Source: Kibdelosporangium persicum (lineage in GTDB: Bacteria; Actinomycetota; Actinomycetes; Mycobacteriales; Pseudonocardiaceae). From it: a stretch of 64,000 nt of DNA. A model generated the notes under the pieces. That model ran no database searches. It saw nothing but the letters and a program-made list of their open reading frames with translations, and was not told where the DNA came from. How positions within the stretch are numbered: position 1 is the first letter of the stretch; every line of letters starts with the position of its first letter. The stretch covers positions 118,083-182,082 of the forward strand of contig NZ_JAAATY010000019.1 of the NCBI RefSeq assembly GCF_013280595.1, given 5' to 3'. This document shows positions 16,803 through 28,279 of the stretch, in pieces. The translations under genes were made by a program, and so were the position numbers.

Positions 16803-19388
16803 CTAGTTCGCCAGGATCACCCGGCCCAGCTCCGCGGTGGACGCGAGCAGGTCGTGCTTGGGCAGGACCCGCACGGTGTAGCCGAGCGCACCGGCGTGCG
16901 GCAGCGGCAACTCGGCCACGTACGTGCCGTCGCTGTCGGGCTTCATCGCCACGGTGACCACGTCGAGCAGGTCGTCCGTGTCGCCGACGCGGCCGACGAC
17001 CGCCTGGACCTCGACGTCGGTGGGCTGCAGGCCGGCCAGCTCCACCGAGGAGCGGACCTGGACGCGCTCGCCGATCACCGGTGCCTTGCCGTCCGGCAGG
17101 GTCAGCTCGCTGTCGGTCACCCGCACCTGGTGCCACGAGGCGTCGATCCGGCCCCGGTACTCCGCCAGGTCCTTGGCGTGCTTGAAGCCGTCGGCGTTGG
17201 CCCGTGCGGCCGAGGTGGCCGCGGGTGCGTAGAACGACTCCACGTACTCGCGGACCATCCGGGTCGCCTGCACCTTCGGCCCGAGTGACGCCAGGGTGTG
17301 CCGGACCAGCTCCATCCACTTGGTCGGCACGCCGTCGGTACCGCGGTCGTAGTACGTCGGCACGACCTGCGAGCCGAGCAGGTCGTACAGGGCCGCGGCC
17401 TCCAGGTCGTCGCGGCGCACCGGGTCGGACACGCCGTCCGCGGTCGGGATCGCCCAGCCGTTACGGCCGTCGTACAGCTCGTCCCACCAACCGTCCCGGA
17501 TGGACAGGTTCAGGCCGCCGTTCAACGCCGCCTTCATGCCCGACGTGCCGCACGCCTCCAGCGGGCGCATCGGGTTGTTCAGCCAGACGTCGCAGCCCCA
17601 GTAGAGGTACCGGGCCATCGACATGTCGTAGTCCGGCAGGAACACGATCCGGTGCCGCACCTCCGGGTCGTCGGCGAACCGGACGATCTGCTGGATCAAC
17701 GCCTTGCCGCCGTCGTCGGCCGGGTGCGACTTGCCCGCCACCACCAGCTGCACCGGGCGCTCCGGGTCGAGCAGCAGAGCCTTGAGCCGCTCGGGGTCAC
17801 GCAGCATCAGCGTGAGCCGCTTGTAGGTCGGCACGCGCCGGGCGAACCCGACGGTCAGCACGTTCGGGTCGAAGACCGACTCGGTCCACGACAGTTCGAG
17901 CGACGACGCGCCCCGTTGCAGCCAGGCCTCCCGGACCCGGCGGCGGACCTCGTGCACGAGACGTTCCCGCAGCCCGCAGCGCAGCTCCCAGAGCAGCGCG
18001 TCGGTCACCGGCTGGAACCCGGTCAGCCCGACCTCACTGTCCACTTCGGACTCTCCGAGCAGCTTGGAGATCTCGCGGGCCGCCCACGTCGGGCCGTGCA
18101 CGCCGTTGGTCACGGACCTGATCGGCACCTCGTGGGTGTCGAAGCCCGGCCAGAGCCCGCCGAACATCGACCGGCTGACCTCGCCGTGCAGCTTGGACAC
18201 GCCGTTGGCTCGCTGCGCGAGCCGCAGGCCCATGTGGGCCATGTTGAACATGCCGGCGTTCTCCTCAGCGCCCAGCGCGAGCACACGCTGCACATCCAGG
18301 CCGGGCAGCAGGTTGCCGCCGCCGAAGTAGTGCCGGACCAGGTCCACCGGGAAGCGGTCGATCCCGGCGGGCACGGGCGTGTGCGTGGTGAACACGGTGC
18401 CCGCGCGGACGGCCGAGAGTGCCTGGTCGAAGTCGAGGCCCTCGGCGGCCATCAGTTCACGGACCCGCTCCAGGCCGAGGAAGCCGGCGTGTCCCTCGTT
18501 CGTGTGAAAAACCTCGGGCTGCGGGTGACCGGTCAGTTCACAGTACGTCCGCACGGCCCGCACGCCGCCGATCCCGGCGAGGATCTCCTGGCGGATGCGG
18601 TGGTCCTGGTCACCGCCGTACAGCCGGTCGGTGACGCCCCGCAGATCCGCGTCGTTCTCCTCGACGTCCGAGTCGAGCAGCAGCAGCGGCACGCGCCCGA
18701 CGTTGGCCTTCCAGATCCGGGCGCGCAACACGCGGCCGCCGGGCATGGAGACGTGCACGAGCAGCGGCACGCCGGACGGCTCGGTCAGCGGTTCCAGCGG
18801 CAGGCCGCGCGGGTCGATCACCGGGTAGTGCTCGACCTGCCAGCCCTCGGCCGACAGCGACTGCCGGAAGTACCCGGACCGGTAGAGCAGGCCGACGCCG
18901 ATCAGCGGCACGCCCATGTCGGACGCGGCCTTCATGTGGTCACCGGCGAGGATGCCCAGGCCGCCGGAGTAGTTCGGCAGCGCCTCGGTGACGCCGAACT
19001 CCATCGAGAAGTAGGCGATCGACCTCGGCAGCCGGGGCGCCGACGGGTCGCCCGCGGCCCGGTGCGCCAGCTCCTCCTGCCTGCGCTGGTACCAGCGATC
19101 GCTGGTCATGTAGCGCCGCAGGTCGTCGGACACGGCACGGACCCGCATCATGAATTCCTCGTCGGCGGCCAGCTGCCGCAGCCGCTCGGCCGGTGCCTGC
19201 TCGAGCATCCGCAGCGGGTCACCGCCCAGCTCCTCCCACGCCCGCGGGTCGACAGCGGCGAAGAGGTCCTGGGTCGGCGGGTGCCAGGTCCAGCGCAGGT
19301 TGTTGGCCAGGGTGCCCAGCTCGGCCAGCGACTCCGGCAGGCCGGCACGGACGGCGAATCGACGCACAGCTTTCACCCCGAGCACCAT
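16803..19388 (-). CDS. glgP: Alpha-glucan phosphorylase GlgP (GT35)
   Basis: 861 residues, in the length range of the short actinobacterial/archaeal-type phosphorylases. The N-terminus (RRFAVRAGLPESLAELGTLA, then NNLRWTWHPPTQDLFAAVDP) matches mycobacterial GlgP. EALPNYSGGLGILAGDHMKA is the family glycine loop, and EACGTSGMKAALNGGLNLS near the C-terminal third carries the PLP-binding Lys. It releases glucose-1-phosphate from glycogen. It is divergent from the RlaP-like gene and lies in the glycogen region, as glgP (Rv1328) lies near glgE/glgB in M. tuberculosis. ATG 19388 is assumed; GTG 19376 (giving MKAVRRF) resembles the mycobacterial start equally well. Confidence 0.93.
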   Translation of the reverse strand: MVLGVKAVRRFAVRAGLPESLAELGTLANNLRWTWHPPTQDLFAAVDPRAWEELGGDPLRMLEQAPAERLRQLAADEEFMMRVRAVSDDLRRYMTSDRWYQRRQEELAHRAAGDPSAPRLPRSIAYFSMEFGVTEALPNYSGGLGILAGDHMKAASDMGVPLIGVGLLYRSGYFRQSLSAEGWQVEHYPVIDPRGLPLEPLTEPSGVPLLVHVSMPGGRVLRARIWKANVGRVPLLLLDSDVEENDADLRGVTDRLYGGDQDHRIRQEILAGIGGVRAVRTYCELTGHPQPEVFHTNEGHAGFLGLERVRELMAAEGLDFDQALSAVRAGTVFTTHTPVPAGIDRFPVDLVRHYFGGGNLLPGLDVQRVLALGAEENAGMFNMAHMGLRLAQRANGVSKLHGEVSRSMFGGLWPGFDTHEVPIRSVTNGVHGPTWAAREISKLLGESEVDSEVGLTGFQPVTDALLWELRCGLRERLVHEVRRRVREAWLQRGASSLELSWTESVFDPNVLTVGFARRVPTYKRLTLMLRDPERLKALLLDPERPVQLVVAGKSHPADDGGKALIQQIVRFADDPEVRHRIVFLPDYDMSMARYLYWGCDVWLNNPMRPLEACGTSGMKAALNGGLNLSIRDGWWDELYDGRNGWAIPTADGVSDPVRRDDLEAAALYDLLGSQVVPTYYDRGTDGVPTKWMELVRHTLASLGPKVQATRMVREYVESFYAPAATSAARANADGFKHAKDLAEYRGRIDASWHQVRVTDSELTLPDGKAPVIGERVQVRSSVELAGLQPTDVEVQAVVGRVGDTDDLLDVVTVAMKPDSDGTYVAELPLPHAGALGYTVRVLPKHDLLASTAELGRVILAN

Positions 19389-19438
19389 ACTTACCGCCGG
19401 GGGCGATCTTGAAGGCCCCGAGCCCGGTAGTCACCCGA

Positions 19439-19548
19439 CCTGCCGGAACGGCGAACCCGCAGTGCCGGAACGGCGAACTCGCGGTGCCGCTAAGCGCATC
19501 TCGGGGTGCCGGAACGGTGGACACGGGGTGCCGGAACGGTGGACACGC
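19439..19548. repeat. Family B tandem repeat array 1 (5 x 22 nt)
   Basis: Five consecutive 22-nt units, each with GTGCCG or a near match at its start, lie between glgP (-) and the RlaP-like gene (+). The last two share GGTGCCGGAACGGTGGACAC. Cores differ: units 1 and 2 read GGAACGGCGAA, unit 3 GCTAAGCGCATCTC, units 4 and 5 GGAACGGTGGACAC. Orientation is opposite to array 2 at 20386. No spacers and no coding signal. Confidence 0.85.
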
Positions 19549-19603
19549 GCGGCGGGGTGAAAATCAGTACACGTTCGTGCTGGTCGACCGCTAGAAATCT
19601 GTC

Positions 19604-20380
19604 ATGAAACATTCGAGTCCCCAGTTCGCGCGGATCGCCGAGCGGAGCACGATCCTGCGCGTGCAGGTGGGCTCAGGCGTGCACGGCACCGCGATCCAGG
19701 GCCAGGACGACCGTGACGAAATGGGCATTTGCGTCGAACCGCCCGAGTACGTCGTCGGCTTGGAGAAGTTCGAGCAGTACATCTTCCGCACGCAGCCCGA
19801 GGGCCACCGGTCCGGGCCAGGCGACCTCGATCTGATCGTCTACTCGCTGCGCAAGTGGGTACGGCTCGCGCTACAGGGCAACCCGACCGTGCTGCTGCCG
19901 CTGTTCGTGCCGGAGAACGAGATCGTCCGGATCGACGACCTCGGCCGTGAGCTGCGCGCCAACCCGGAGATCGTGTTGTCGCGCCAGGCAGGCAGGCGCT
20001 TCGTCGGCTACCTGCGTTCGCAGCGCGCGGGCATGCTCGGGGTGAAACGGCACACGAACCGGCCGGAACTGATCGAGAAGTACGGCTTCGACGCCAAGTA
20101 CGCGATGCACATGGTGCGGCTCGGCGTGCAGGGCGTCGAACTGCTGGAGACCGGCCGGATCACCCTGCCGATCCCGGAGCCGTGGCTGGCGTGGCTGCGG
20201 GATCTGCGGCAGGGCAGGCACACCAAGGACGAGGCGCTGGCGGCGGCCGACGAGCTCGAGGCGAAGCTGGAGAAACTGATCACCACGTCGCCGCTGCCGG
20301 AGCACCCGGACCGCGAGCGGGCGAACAGGTGGTTGATCGAGGCTTACCGGCGGGTGTGGGACAAGCCAAGTCCGGGATAA
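19604..20380 (+). CDS. Predicted nucleotidyltransferase (RlaP/YcgL-like, DNA polymerase beta superfamily)
   Basis: 258 residues. The N-terminal domain has [20 protein letters not shown] (about 21-40): GSG-x2-G on the first strand and turn, then an Asp-rich D-D-x-D-E-x-G motif, as in pol-beta nucleotidyltransferases of the RlaP/COG3541 type. [20 protein letters not shown] gives the third acidic strand (near 70), [11 protein letters not shown] follows, and the C-terminal half is helical, with a coiled segment ([16 protein letters not shown]). RlaP proteins are named for association with RNA ligases, but none is present here; the substrate is unknown. The gene is enclosed by two family B repeat arrays in opposite orientation, inside an otherwise syntenic glycogen cluster. 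Confidence 0.8.
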   Translation: MKHSSPQFARIAERSTILRVQVGSGVHGTAIQGQDDRDEMGICVEPPEYVVGLEKFEQYIFRTQPEGHRSGPGDLDLIVYSLRKWVRLALQGNPTVLLPLFVPENEIVRIDDLGRELRANPEIVLSRQAGRRFVGYLRSQRAGMLGVKRHTNRPELIEKYGFDAKYAMHMVRLGVQGVELLETGRITLPIPEPWLAWLRDLRQGRHTKDEALAAADELEAKLEKLITTSPLPEHPDRERANRWLIEAYRRVWDKPSPG

Positions 20381-20385
20381 CCCCG

Positions 20386-20495
20386 GCGTGTCCACCACTC
20401 CGGCACCGCGTGTCCACCACACCGGCACCGCGTGTCCACCACTCCGGCACCGCGTGTCCACCACTCCGGCACCGCGTGTCCACCACTCCGGCACG
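20386..20495. repeat. Family B tandem repeat array 2 (5 x 22 nt)
   Basis: Five head-to-tail units of CGTGTCCACCACTCCGGCAC plus two bases, period 22 nt, with one T-to-A change in unit 2. It begins 5 nt after the RlaP-like stop and ends about 80 nt before the glgE start. The array has no stop codon in the forward frames, which creates artificial open frames through it. Confidence 0.9.
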
Positions 20496-20576
20496 GTGAG
20501 TGGCCAACCCCGTTACGCGAGAAGGCCTCCGACACGGCAGACTAGAGGCAGAACCCCACACCCGAGGAGTGCCTCT

Positions 20577-22544
20577 GTGAGCGGTCGTCTGGGCATCGAC
20601 AACGTTTCCCCGTCTGTCGACTGTGGCCGGTATCCGGTCAAAGCCGTTGTCGGAGAACATGTTCCGATCCAGGCGACGGTCTGGCGGGAGGGCCACGACG
20701 CGGTCGCCGCGACCGTCGCCTGGCGCGGGCCGACCGACACGGCCGCCCGGCAGACCCGGATGGCGCCGCACCCAAGCGAGCCGGACGAGTTCGTCGCGGT
20801 GATCGTCCCGGACACCGAGGGACTGTGGACGTTCCGGGTGGACGCGTGGAGCGACCCGTGGTCGACGTGGAAGCACACGGTCGAGGTGAAGGTCGCGGCC
20901 GGGCAGAGCCCCGGGGAACTGTGGAACGACCTGGAGACCGGTGCCCGCCTGATCGAACGGGTTTCCCGGCGTCCCAACCGCAACGGCGAGAAGCGGTTGC
21001 TCGCGGCGGCCGCGGCGGCGTTGCGCGACACGGAACGCCCGTTGCCCGCGCGGATCGCGGAGGCGCTGTCCGAACCGGTCCACAAGATCATGACCGGTCA
21101 CCCGGTCAGGGAACTGGTCACGCGCGGTAAGACGATCCGGGTCTGGGTGGACCGCAAACGTGCCCTCTTCGGATCGTGGTACGAGTTCTTCCCCCGCTCG
21201 ACCGGCGGTCTCGACGCGTCGGGCAAGCCGGTGCACGGCACGTTCATGACCGCGGCGGGCGAGCTCGAGCGGATCGCCTCGATGGGCTTCGACGTGGTCT
21301 ACCTGCCGCCGATTCACCCGATCGGCAAGGTCAACCGGAAGGGCCCGAACAACAGCGTCACCTCCGAGCCCGGTGACGTGGGCTCGGTCTGGGCGATCGG
21401 CTCGGACGAGGGCGGGCACGACGCCATCCACCCCGAGCTCGGCACGCTCGGTGACTTCAAGGACTTCGTGGCCCGCGCGCACGAACTGGGCATGGAGGTC
21501 GCACTCGACCTCGCGCTGCAGTGCGCGCCGGACCACCCGTGGGTCACCGAACACCCGGAGTGGTTCACCACCCGTCCGGACGGGACGATCGCGTACGCCG
21601 AGAACCCGCCGAAGAAGTACCAGGACATCTACCCGCTGAACTTCGACAACGACCCGCCCGGGCTGTACTCGGAGGTCCTGCGCGTGGTCATGCACTGGGT
21701 CGACAACGGCGTGCGGATCTTCCGGGTGGACAACCCGCACACCAAGCCGCCGGACTTCTGGCACTGGCTGATCACCCAGGTCAAGTCGACCCATCCGGAC
21801 GTGCTGTTCCTGTCCGAGGCGTTCACCCGCCCGGCCAGGCTGTACGGTCTCGCGCGCCTGGGCTTCACCCAGTCGTACACGTACTTCACCTGGCGGACCG
21901 GCAAGCAGGAGCTGATCGACTTCGGCCAGGAGCTGGTCAAGCACGCCGACGAGGCCCGGCCGAACCTGTTCGTCAACACGCCGGACATCCTGCACGCGTC
22001 CCTGCAACACGGCGGTCCGGGCATGTTCGCGTTGCGCGCGGCGCTGGCAGCGACCTTCTCCCCCACGTGGGGTGTCTACTCCGGCTACGAGCTGTACGAG
22101 CACACACCGGTCCGGGAGGGCAGCGAGGAGTATCTGGACTCTGAGAAGTACCAGCTGCGGCCGCGTGACTGGGAGAAGGCACTGGCCGAGGGCCGCTCGC
22201 TGGAGCCGTGGCTGCGCAGGCTGAACGCGATCCGGCGAGCCCACCCCGCGCTGCAGCAACTGCGGACGTTGCGCTTCCACCACGTCGACAACGACGCCGT
22301 CCTGGCCTACTCCAAAGTGGACCCGGAAACCGGCGACACGGTGGTCGTGGTGCTCAGCCTCGACCCGTTCGGCACCGCGGAGGGCACGGTCTGGCTGGAC
22401 ATGCCGGAACTGGGCATGCGCTGGCACGACCGGTTCACCGCGTTCGACGAGGTGACCGGCCAGGCATGGGACTGGGGCCAGGCGAACTACGTCCGGCTCG
22501 AACCGTGGAACGCGGTCGCGCACATCATCTCGGTGCGGCGGTGA
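20577..22544 (+). CDS. glgE: Maltosyltransferase GlgE (GH13_3)
   Basis: 655 residues. GlgE transfers maltosyl units from alpha-maltose-1-phosphate to the non-reducing end of alpha-1,4-glucan. An N-terminal beta domain ([20 protein letters not shown]) is followed by a helical insert and a catalytic barrel. [13 protein letters not shown] carries the nucleophile Asp (near 385), FLSEAFTRP the acid/base Glu (near 414) and [11 protein letters not shown] the third Asp (near 467). [17 protein letters not shown] is a GlgE signature. The GTG at 20577 follows GAGGAG at 9 nt; the frame continues upstream only through the repeat array. TreS, maltokinase and GlgB follow, completing the pathway from trehalose to branched glucan. 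Confidence 0.96.
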   Translation: MSGRLGIDNVSPSVDCGRYPVKAVVGEHVPIQATVWREGHDAVAATVAWRGPTDTAARQTRMAPHPSEPDEFVAVIVPDTEGLWTFRVDAWSDPWSTWKHTVEVKVAAGQSPGELWNDLETGARLIERVSRRPNRNGEKRLLAAAAAALRDTERPLPARIAEALSEPVHKIMTGHPVRELVTRGKTIRVWVDRKRALFGSWYEFFPRSTGGLDASGKPVHGTFMTAAGELERIASMGFDVVYLPPIHPIGKVNRKGPNNSVTSEPGDVGSVWAIGSDEGGHDAIHPELGTLGDFKDFVARAHELGMEVALDLALQCAPDHPWVTEHPEWFTTRPDGTIAYAENPPKKYQDIYPLNFDNDPPGLYSEVLRVVMHWVDNGVRIFRVDNPHTKPPDFWHWLITQVKSTHPDVLFLSEAFTRPARLYGLARLGFTQSYTYFTWRTGKQELIDFGQELVKHADEARPNLFVNTPDILHASLQHGGPGMFALRAALAATFSPTWGVYSGYELYEHTPVREGSEEYLDSEKYQLRPRDWEKALAEGRSLEPWLRRLNAIRRAHPALQQLRTLRFHHVDNDAVLAYSKVDPETGDTVVVVLSLDPFGTAEGTVWLDMPELGMRWHDRFTAFDEVTGQAWDWGQANYVRLEPWNAVAHIISVRR

Positions 22545-22575
22545 GCGTCCAGGGGTAGCAGCCTCCCGTTCCTCC

Positions 22576-22613
22576 GACATGCCCGGCGTACTGGCCAGTA
22601 CGCCGGGCATGTC
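22576..22613. terminator. Perfect 38-bp palindrome after glgE
   Basis: The left arm GACATGCCCGGCGTACTGG (22576-22594) is exactly complementary to the right arm (22595-22613), with no unpaired loop. It starts 31 nt after the glgE stop. It probably ends glgE transcription or forms a cruciform; no T-tract follows. Confidence 0.6.
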
Positions 22614-22786
22614 CGCGTTCCGGCATGCGCAACGGCCACGGGGCGTCGCACCAAAAGGGACCGTAGTTCGCCCGCACGGCGGTTGACCAGTAGAGTCCGC
22701 ACACCGCCAGAGCTTTCGCTGTGCAAACAGTCGCGCTTTGGGGTACCACAAAAGTGTTGGGTCTCGAGCGAACGAGTGGTGCGAAC

Positions 22787-24573
<1,787 letters not shown>

Positions 24574-24577
<4 letters not shown>

Positions 24578-25932
24578 CCCAGCCGGTTCTGCGAATGCTG
24601 GCCGACGAACTGCCCAAGTGGTTGCCCCACCAGCGGTGGTTCGGGGGCAAGGACCGTCCGATCACCGAGGCCCGGCCGGTGCGGGTGATCACGCTGCGGG
24701 ACCGGGATCCGTTGCTGGTGCACGCACTGGTCGACGTGGTGCAGGACGACCGCAAGTCGGTCTACCAGGTCCTGCTGGGCAGCAGGGAGGATCCGCCGGA
24801 GTACCTGGCCGGTGTCTGGATCGACAGCGAGGGCAGGCACTGGTACGAGGCGACCGCCGATCCCGACCTGATGACGTGCCTGCTCAACGCGATCGCCGAG
24901 GAGGAGTCGGCCGGCCCGATCGGCTTCCACCGCGAGAACGACGTCGACCTCGACGAGAACCTGCGCGGCCGCACGGTGACGTCCGAGCAGAGCAACACCT
25001 CGTTGATCTACGGCACGCAGTACATCCTGAAGCTGTTCCGCAAGCTGACCGCGGGCCCGAACCCGGACCTGCGGATCCACCGCGCGCTGCACTCGGTGGG
25101 CTGTGAGCACATCGCCCAGCCGCTCGGCTGGATCTCCGACGACGACGGCGACAAGCCGACTTTAGGGATGCTGCAACAGTTCCTGGCGGACGCGGCGGAC
25201 GGCTGGGCCATGGCCACGACGAGTGTGCGTGACCTGATGGCCGAGGCGGACCTGCACGCCGACGAGGTCGGCGGTGACTTCGCCGGCGAGGCGCACCGCC
25301 TGGGCGCGGCCGTGGCGGCCGTGCACGCGGATCTGGCGCGGGCGCTGGATTCCCGCCAGGCCGAACCGGGCGAGCTGGACGCGGCCGTCGACACCATGCA
25401 CCGCAGGCTCGACACGGTGCTTTCCTCCGTGCCCGAGCTCGCGCCGCGGGAAGAGGCCATCCGTGGCGTCTTCGAGCAGGCCCGTGGCGCGGCGAACGAG
25501 GGCGTGACGATCCAGCACGTGCACGGCGACCTGCACCTCGGCCAGGTGCTGCGGACCGTGCACGGCTGGGCTCTGATCGACTTCGAAGGCGAGCCCGCGG
25601 CACCGGCCGAGGAACGCGGCGCGCCCCGCTCACCGCTGCGCGACGTGGCCGGGATGCTCAGGTCGTTCGACTACGCGGCGCATCAACTGCTTGTCGGACA
25701 ACCAGAGGATCACCAGCTCGCGGTGCGGGCCCGTGAGTGGAGCAACCGCAACCGCGGCGCGTTCTGCGACGGCTACGCGGAGGTCTCACCGAACGGCGAT
25801 CCCCGCGACCACGAGGTGCTGCTGCGGGCGTTGGAGCTCGACAAGGCGGTCTACGAAGTGGCGTACGAGCAAGCCAATCGCCCGGACTGGCTGCAGATCC
25901 CCCTGGCGTCGATCTCCCGCATCGCCTCCTGA
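24574..25932 (+). CDS. mak: Maltokinase Mak/Pep2
   Basis: 452 residues. It phosphorylates maltose to maltose-1-phosphate with ATP, the donor for GlgE. An N-terminal cap domain ([14 protein letters not shown], characteristic of Mak) precedes a eukaryotic-like kinase fold. [19 protein letters not shown] holds the ATP-binding Lys, [11 protein letters not shown] (near 315) is the catalytic Brenner-type motif and [13 protein letters not shown] (near 330) the metal-binding DFE motif. It is translationally coupled to treS by a 4-nt ATGA overlap, matching the TreS-Mak complex or fusion known in actinobacteria. The kinase motifs are all intact. Confidence 0.95.
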
Positions 25933-25934
25933 CC

Positions 25935-25982
25935 CCTCGTGAGTGTTTATCAGGGTTAGAACACGGATTTTCGCTCACGAGG
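25935..25982. repeat. Family A hairpin copy 2 (decayed right arm)
   Basis: The left arm CCTCGTGAGTGTTTATC is intact, while the right arm reads GGATTTTCGCTCACGAGG, so only the outer 9 bp and scattered inner bases still pair. It directly follows the maltokinase stop (TGA 25930-25932). Confidence 0.75.
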
Positions 25983-26030
25983 TGACAGGGTGATCTGCGA
26001 TCGACCGGCGGGGCCACTAGGATTGCTGGA

Positions 26031-28214
26031 GTGAAGCCACTCGATCCGGCCCCGCCGGCCGAGGACGTCAACCGCCTGCTCGCCGGCGCACACCATGATC
26101 CGCATTCGGTACTGGGCATGCACCCGCACCCGGCGGGAGCCGTGGTGCGCACCCTGCGCCCCGGCGCGACTTCGGTGACCGTCCTCGCCGGCGACCTCAA
26201 ACAGGAGCTGGACGAGGTGGCGCCCGGTCTTTTCGCGGCCGTCCTGCCGCAGACCGCCACCGAGTACCTGTTCGAGGTCGCGTACGGCGACAAGGTCGAA
26301 CTGGTCGAGGACCCGTACCGCTGGCTGCCCACGCTGGGTGAGCTGGACCTGCACCTGATCGCCGAGGGACGGCACGAGCGCTTGTGGACGGTGCTCGGCG
26401 CGCACGTGCGCAGCTACGACACGCCGAACGGTGTCGTCGAAGGCACGTCGTTCGCGGTGTGGGCCCCGAACGCCACCGGCGTCAGGGTTTGCGGCGACTT
26501 CGACGGCTGGGACGGCCGTGCCAACCCGATGCGTTCGCTCGGCTCGTCGGGCATCTGGGAGCTCTACGTCCCCGGCCTGCCGGCAGGCACCCGCTACAAG
26601 TTCCGGATGCTCGGCAAGGACGGCTCCTGGCACGAGAAGGCCGACCCGCTGGCCTTCAGCGCCGAGCCGCCGCCCGCGACCGCGTCCATCGTGTCCACTT
26701 CGGACTTCAAGTGGACGGACGACGAATGGGTGACGACACGCCAGCGCACCGACTGGTGGCGTCGCCCGGTCAGCAAGTACGAGGTGCACCTGGGGTCGTG
26801 GCGGCCCGGCCTCGGTTACCGCGAGCTGGCCGAACAGCTGGCCGACTACGTGAGCGAGCTCGGTTTCACCCACGTCGAGCTGATGCCCGTGGCGCAACAC
26901 CCGTTCAGCGGCTCCTGGGGCTACCAGGTCACGTCGTACTACGCGCCGATGTCCCGCTTCGGCGGCCCGGACGACTTCCGCTTCTTCGTCGACCACCTGC
27001 ACTCCCGCGGCATCGGCGTGATCATGGACTGGGTGCCCGCGCACTTCCCGAAGGACTCGTGGGCACTGGCCCGGTTCGACGGCCAGCCGCTGTACGAGCA
27101 CGCCGACCCGCGCCGGGGCGAGCACCCGGACTGGGGCACGCTGGTGTTCGACTTCGGCCGCAACGAGGTGCGCAACTTCCTCGTCGCGAACGCGCTGTAC
27201 TGGCTGGACGAGTTCCACATCGACGGCCTGCGGGTCGACGCGGTGGCCTCGATGCTGTACCTGGACTACTCCCGGCAGGACGGCCAGTGGCTGCCCAACG
27301 AGCACGGTGGCCGGGAGAACCTGGACGCCGTGCGGTTCCTGCAGGAGCTGAACGCGACCGTCTACAGGCGACACCCGGGCACGATGATGATCGCCGAGGA
27401 GTCCACCGCGTGGCCGGGCGTGACCAGGCCGACGCACCTGGGCGGCCTCGGCTTCGGGTTCAAGTGGAACATGGGCTGGATGCACGACACCCTGAACTAC
27501 TTGCACCACGACCCCGTGCACCGCACGTACCACCACAACGAGATCACCTTCTCGCTGGTGTACGCGTGGAGCGAGAACTACGTCCTGCCGCTGTCGCACG
27601 ACGAGGTCGTGCACGGCAAGGGTTCGTTGTGGACCCGGATGCCGGGCGACGACTGGAACAAGGCCGCGGGGGTACGCGCCCTGCTGGCGTTCATGTGGGC
27701 GCACCCGGGCAAGCAGATGCTGTTCATGGGCGGCGAGTTCGGTCAGGTCGACGAGTGGTCCGAGTCCCGTTCGCTGGACTGGCACCTGCTGGACGACCCG
27801 CTGCACGCCGGAATCCGCACACTGGTCGGGGACCTGAACGGCGTCTACCGGGACAATCCGGCGATGTACGTGGCGGACACCTCGCCCGAGGGCTTCTCGT
27901 GGATCGACGCGAACGACGCGGCGGGCAACGTGCTGTCGTTCATCCGGATGGACCCCAACGGCGACAACATGGTGGTCTGCATCGCGAACTTCGCGGGCAT
28001 GCCCCACAACGACTACCGCGTGGGCCTGCCCAAGGCCGGGCACTGGCGTGAGGTGCTCAACACGGACGCTCAGGTGTACGGCGGTTCAGGCGTCGGCAAC
28101 TTCGGCGACGTCGAGGCGGTCGGCAAGCCGTGGCACGGACGGCCTGCCTCGGCGGTCCTGCAACTGCCGCCGCAGGGCGTCATCTGGCTGGTTCCCGCAG
28201 AAGACCTGTCGTGA
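26031..28214 (+). CDS. glgB: 1,4-alpha-glucan branching enzyme GlgB (GH13_9)
   Basis: 727 residues, the usual length. An N-terminal beta-sandwich (about 1-110) and CBM48 ([20 protein letters not shown]) precede the barrel. Region I is [15 protein letters not shown], the nucleophile Asp lies in [19 protein letters not shown] (near 401), the acid/base Glu in [13 protein letters not shown] (near 456) and the third Asp in [31 protein letters not shown] is a GlgB signature. It introduces alpha-1,6 branches into the linear product of GlgE. The GTG start follows CTGGA closely. The stop codon lies within the left arm of a family A hairpin (28209-28252). Confidence 0.96.
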   Translation: MKPLDPAPPAEDVNRLLAGAHHDPHSVLGMHPHPAGAVVRTLRPGATSVTVLAGDLKQELDEVAPGLFAAVLPQTATEYLFEVAYGDKVELVEDPYRWLPTLGELDLHLIAEGRHERLWTVLGAHVRSYDTPNGVVEGTSFAVWAPNATGVRVCGDFDGWDGRANPMRSLGSSGIWELYVPGLPAGTRYKFRMLGKDGSWHEKADPLAFSAEPPPATASIVSTSDFKWTDDEWVTTRQRTDWWRRPVSKYEVHLGSWRPGLGYRELAEQLADYVSELGFTHVELMPVAQHPFSGSWGYQVTSYYAPMSRFGGPDDFRFFVDHLHSRGIGVIMDWVPAHFPKDSWALARFDGQPLYEHADPRRGEHPDWGTLVFDFGRNEVRNFLVANALYWLDEFHIDGLRVDAVASMLYLDYSRQDGQWLPNEHGGRENLDAVRFLQELNATVYRRHPGTMMIAEESTAWPGVTRPTHLGGLGFGFKWNMGWMHDTLNYLHHDPVHRTYHHNEITFSLVYAWSENYVLPLSHDEVVHGKGSLWTRMPGDDWNKAAGVRALLAFMWAHPGKQMLFMGGEFGQVDEWSESRSLDWHLLDDPLHAGIRTLVGDLNGVYRDNPAMYVADTSPEGFSWIDANDAAGNVLSFIRMDPNGDNMVVCIANFAGMPHNDYRVGLPKAGHWREVLNTDAQVYGGSGVGNFGDVEAVGKPWHGRPASAVLQLPPQGVIWLVPAEDLS

Positions 28215-28252
28215 GTGTTTATCCGGGTTAGAACACGTATAAACACTCACGA
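28209..28252. repeat. Family A hairpin copy 3, overlapping the glgB stop
   Basis: TCGTGAGTGTTTAT pairs perfectly with ATAAACACTCACGA (14 bp) around a 16-nt interior containing GGGTT-ag-AAC. The glgB TGA (28212-28214) is part of the left arm, so the last codon and the terminator-like element share sequence. Confidence 0.85.
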
Positions 28253-28279
28253 GGGGCTGGTAGGTGGCAGGCTGTAGGC

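Noticed and set aside
19439..20495. CRISPR array
   Set aside because: Repeats are 22 nt head to tail with no unique spacers, no cas genes are present, and constant parts are only about 5-6 nt when cores vary.
20386..20576. Long N-terminal extension of GlgE reading through the tandem repeats
   Set aside because: The Ser-Thr-Pro-Ala-Arg-Val-His-His type peptide comes from stop-free repeats; GlgE similarity starts after GTG 20577, which has its own ribosome binding site.
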